From assembly GCA_028706735.1 (NCBI GenBank), contig JAQTVS010000010.1:1-20207 (forward strand): a stretch of 20,207 nt of DNA. The letters run 5' to 3'. Shown piece after piece: positions 18,575 to 20,207 of the stretch (positions are counted from its first letter, which is position 1; every line of letters starts with the position of its first letter). Below the pieces are notes generated by a model. That model was not told where the DNA came from. It ran no database searches and was given only the letters and a program-made list of their open reading frames with translations. The DNA comes from Thiomonas sp. (GTDB lineage Bacteria; Pseudomonadota; Gammaproteobacteria; Burkholderiales; Burkholderiaceae_C). A program made the position numbers and the translations under genes.

Positions 18575-19140
18575 ACGCTGCTGTTCTCCAGGCCATGACA
18601 CGCTGGCCGCATGTGCCGCGCTGCACCGGCTGGCTGGCGCTCGACCAGCGCGGGACTTGGTGGATGCGCAATCATGCCGGCCCCGCCATCTGGCCGCGCG
18701 ACGCCCGCGGCCGTCTGGACAAAACAGATGCAGGGCCAGTGCTGCACGACGGCTTGGCCGCGTTCATTGGCCGCAACTACACCTCAGATGCGACTGGCGC
18801 GTGGTTCTTCCAGAACGGCCCGCAACGCGTGGACGTCAGTCTGGAAGCCGCACCCTGGATCGTGCGGCTGCAACACTCGGCGCAAGACGGCTGGCACTGG
18901 CGCACACAAACCCAGCGGCTCTGCAAGGTGGAGTCCATCTGGCTCGATGCGCCAGGACAGATCTGGCTGAAAACACACTGTGGTGCTGGCCTGCTTCACA
19001 GCAACGACAGCGCCATCGTTGCCGAGCATCTCGACGCGCAAGGCAAGCAATTGCTGCTCCCGGATGCGCCGCCGCTCACCATCAGCCAGTTCGCAGGCTC
19101 GCCTGCAGCGTTCTTCGGCTTCCAGCCCGATCCGTCGTAA
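18571..19140 (+). CDS. Conserved hypothetical protein of Burkholderiales type
   Basis: A 189-residue soluble protein without signal peptide or membrane segment. It is rich in Trp (near its start WPHVPRCTGWLALDQRGTWW, residues 12-31) and has a motif IGRNYTSDATGAWFFQNGPQRVDV (66-89). I recall relatives of this pattern in Comamonadaceae and allies, possibly filed as DUF2946, but I am not sure of the number. No function can be assigned. The ATG at 18571 sits in the last nine bases of the tandem repeat and has no ribosome site; the ATG at 18595 is an alternative that would drop eight residues. Before the repeat arrived it would have followed the YheT gene directly, so the pair is probably an old operon. 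A bidirectional terminator follows. Confidence 0.78.
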   Translation: MDAAVLQAMTRWPHVPRCTGWLALDQRGTWWMRNHAGPAIWPRDARGRLDKTDAGPVLHDGLAAFIGRNYTSDATGAWFFQNGPQRVDVSLEAAPWIVRLQHSAQDGWHWRTQTQRLCKVESIWLDAPGQIWLKTHCGAGLLHSNDSAIVAEHLDAQGKQLLLPDAPPLTISQFAGSPAAFFGFQPDPS

Positions 19141-19148
19141 TCGATCAC

Positions 19149-19180
19149 AAAAAAAACAGCCCGCGGGCGCGGGCTGTTTT
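19149..19180. terminator. Bidirectional intrinsic terminator
   Basis: AAAACAGCCCGC and GCGGGCTGTTTT pair over 12 bases around a GGGC loop. Read on the minus strand it ends in eight T, ideal for the cytochrome gene; on the plus strand it ends in four T. It sits between the convergent hypothetical and cytochrome genes. Confidence 0.9.
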
Positions 19181-19229
19181 GATCCAGGCAATCCAAGAGG
19201 GCCACTGGCCCCGATGCTGCAAAGAAAAT

Positions 19230-19862
19230 TTACTTCGACTGCGCCACCATGTAATCCACGGCAGCCTTTACGTCATCGTCACTGGCGGTGGACCCGCCCT
19301 TGGGCGGCATCATGCCGTGCTTGCCCGTGTAGCCATGAATGGCGCGGTCGTACAACACCGTGTCGCCCTGCGCAATGATGGGCGCCCACGCGGCCTTGTC
19401 GCCCACTTTCGGCGCTCCCGCCACACCCGCACCGTGGCAGGCAATGCAGGTGGACTCGTACAGCCCTTTGCCATCCACTTTGGTCGCAGCCACCGGCATG
19501 GCCGCACCGCTGCCAGAACCTGCCGGTGTTGCGGCGGCGGCAGCCGCCGGAGCGGCAGCGGCTGCCGTGGTCATGGATGCGGCATTCGCCTGCGCAGCCG
19601 CCTGGCTGCTGGCTGCCACGACGGCAGAGCCCACCGGGGCGACCCGCGCATCCACTGCTGCGGTTGATAGTGACTCCGAACCAGCAGGCGGCTCACTGCT
19701 GCTGCCGATGTAGAAGGCAATCAGCAACAACAAAATGATCGGAACAGCAAATCCAATGCCCATCACAATCAGGATTTTGCGCAAGGTTGGCGCAAAAGCC
19801 AGATCAGACACGTCATTGGAATTGGAAGATGTCGGATGAGAATTCGAGTGCGGTGCGCTCAT
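19230..19862 (-). CDS. Membrane-anchored c-type cytochrome (c5-like)
   Basis: A 210-residue electron carrier anchored in the cytoplasmic membrane. A Ser/Asn-rich cytoplasmic end (1-27) precedes one transmembrane helix (28-52). A low-complexity Ala/Ser/Pro/Gly linker (about 55-125) follows, then one class I cytochrome c domain (128-210). Haem is bound covalently at CIACH (C139, C142, H143). The axial Met is M184 or M185 in HGMMPPKGG, a sequence typical of cytochrome c5. The domain would face the periplasm and could pass electrons between the bc1 complex and a terminal oxidase or reductase; the partner is not visible here. The ribosome site is weak. The gene converges with the hypothetical gene and is divergent from tRNA-Arg. 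Confidence 0.9.
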   Translation of the reverse strand: MSAPHSNSHPTSSNSNDVSDLAFAPTLRKILIVMGIGFAVPIILLLLIAFYIGSSSEPPAGSESLSTAAVDARVAPVGSAVVAASSQAAAQANAASMTTAAAAAPAAAAAATPAGSGSGAAMPVAATKVDGKGLYESTCIACHGAGVAGAPKVGDKAAWAPIIAQGDTVLYDRAIHGYTGKHGMMPPKGGSTASDDDVKAAVDYMVAQSK

Positions 19863-20131
19863 AGCTGTCGATTGGAAAGTGGAGATTCAAAAAAATTCAG
19901 ACAACATCATATGCGTTGCACTCGATCCATCGATCGGGTCAACCCCAACCCCGCCCGCCGCTGGCTCTGAATTTGATCTGAATCACTCCAAGATACTTTT
20001 TGTAACGTGACATACTGTCGCATTGCACAAGTCAAAAAGCGACAATCCGTCGACTCCAGACTTGAACAAAAGGCCGCAACATCGGGACAGGTTAAGATAG
20101 AAAGTCGCACGGAAGTCTTGGACTGCCGTTT
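19863..20131. other. Divergent control region of cytochrome and tRNA-Arg genes
   Basis: No gene is seen in these 269 bases, which are AT-richer than the flanks. Minus-strand hexamers TATGAT (at 19906-19911) and TTGACC (at 19937-19942) are 25 bases apart. Plus-strand TTGAAC (20062-20067) and TAAGAT (20093-20098) are also 25 apart. Both spacings are too long for a normal sigma-70 promoter, so the real promoters are not identified. Confidence 0.5.
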
Positions 20132-20207
20132 GCGCCCGTAGCTCAGTGGATAGAGTATTGGCCTCCGAAGCCAAGGGCCGCTGGTTCGATTCCAGCCGGG
20201 CGCACCA
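20132..20207 (+). tRNA. tRNA-Arg, anticodon CCG
   Basis: A complete 76-nt cloverleaf: acceptor GCGCCCG / CGGGCGC, D-arm GCTC / GAGT, anticodon stem TTGGC / GCCAA with loop CTCCGAA, T-arm GCTGG / CCAGC with loop TTCGATT, variable loop GGGCC, discriminator A and encoded CCA. The anticodon CCG at 20165-20167 reads the Arg codon CGG, frequent in this GC-rich genome. The window ends exactly at the CCA, so nothing downstream can be judged. Confidence 0.97.

Noticed and set aside
20062..20098. TTGAAC / TAAGAT as the tRNA-Arg promoter
   Set aside because: The spacing of 25 bases is outside the sigma-70 range; one or both hexamers must be chance.
20132..20207. tRNA-Arg 3' end as a genomic-island attachment site
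   Set aside because: The window stops at the CCA, no integrase or repeated tRNA fragment is present inside it, and the upstream genes look native.

Overview
The window reads as chromosomal DNA of a GC-rich betaproteobacterium, most likely Burkholderiales. The evidence is protein similarity, the Burkholderiales-style C/G-rich intergenic palindromes, and the adjacent parE-parC pair. A Thiomonas-like genome would fit, but that is recollection rather than something the sequence proves. Almost all of it is core or near-core genome. I see no transposase, integrase, phage gene, CRISPR array or toxin-antitoxin pair.

Layout. (1) 1-3300: inorganic pyrophosphatase (ppa), the BON lipoprotein dolP, a GmhA/DiaA-type SIS isomerase and yraN lie on the minus strand, with rsmI divergent from them. 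This matches the E. coli yraL-yraM-yraN-diaA-yraP locus without lpoA (yraM). (2) 3308-5575: a membrane-bound MASE1-PAS-PAS-GGDEF diguanylate cyclase, minus strand. (3) 5576-6435: a long intergenic stretch with an AT-richer left half, a perfect 12-bp palindrome, a C/G-rich palindromic repeat and a doubtful ORF. (4) 6436-7856: an exported SGNH hydrolase and an exported GlcG/HbpS-like protein. (5) 7857-12446: a leader with two near-DnaA-box sequences, then parE and parC (topoisomerase IV) 3 nt apart, closed by a strong hairpin. (6) 12465-13476: a decayed OmpA-domain fragment, a GNAT acetyltransferase and a Rid-family protein, minus strand. (7) 13601-15928: a Do/HtrA periplasmic protease and a divergent periplasmic SIMPL-domain protein. 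(8) 16002-19140: purU, an NTF2-like protein, a YheT-type hydrolase and an uncharacterised protein, all plus strand. (9) 19230-20207: a membrane-anchored c-type cytochrome (minus) and tRNA-Arg(CCG), which fills the last 76 bases.

Functional themes are envelope maintenance (DolP, GmhA/DiaA, HtrA, SIMPL), chromosome topology (ParE, ParC), RNA and one-carbon metabolism (RsmI, PurU, tRNA-Arg) and signalling (diguanylate cyclase). I did not find a convincing new multi-gene system. The observations I would check first are: two 82-bp repeat units lying exactly at a stop/start junction with what looks like a duplicated 9-bp target; a shrunken, frameshifted OmpA-domain remnant; overlapping divergent start codons of yraN and rsmI; near-DnaA boxes before parE; and three proteins whose active-site residues depart from, or discriminate between, expected subfamilies (SIS isomerase, SGNH hydrolase, Rid protein).
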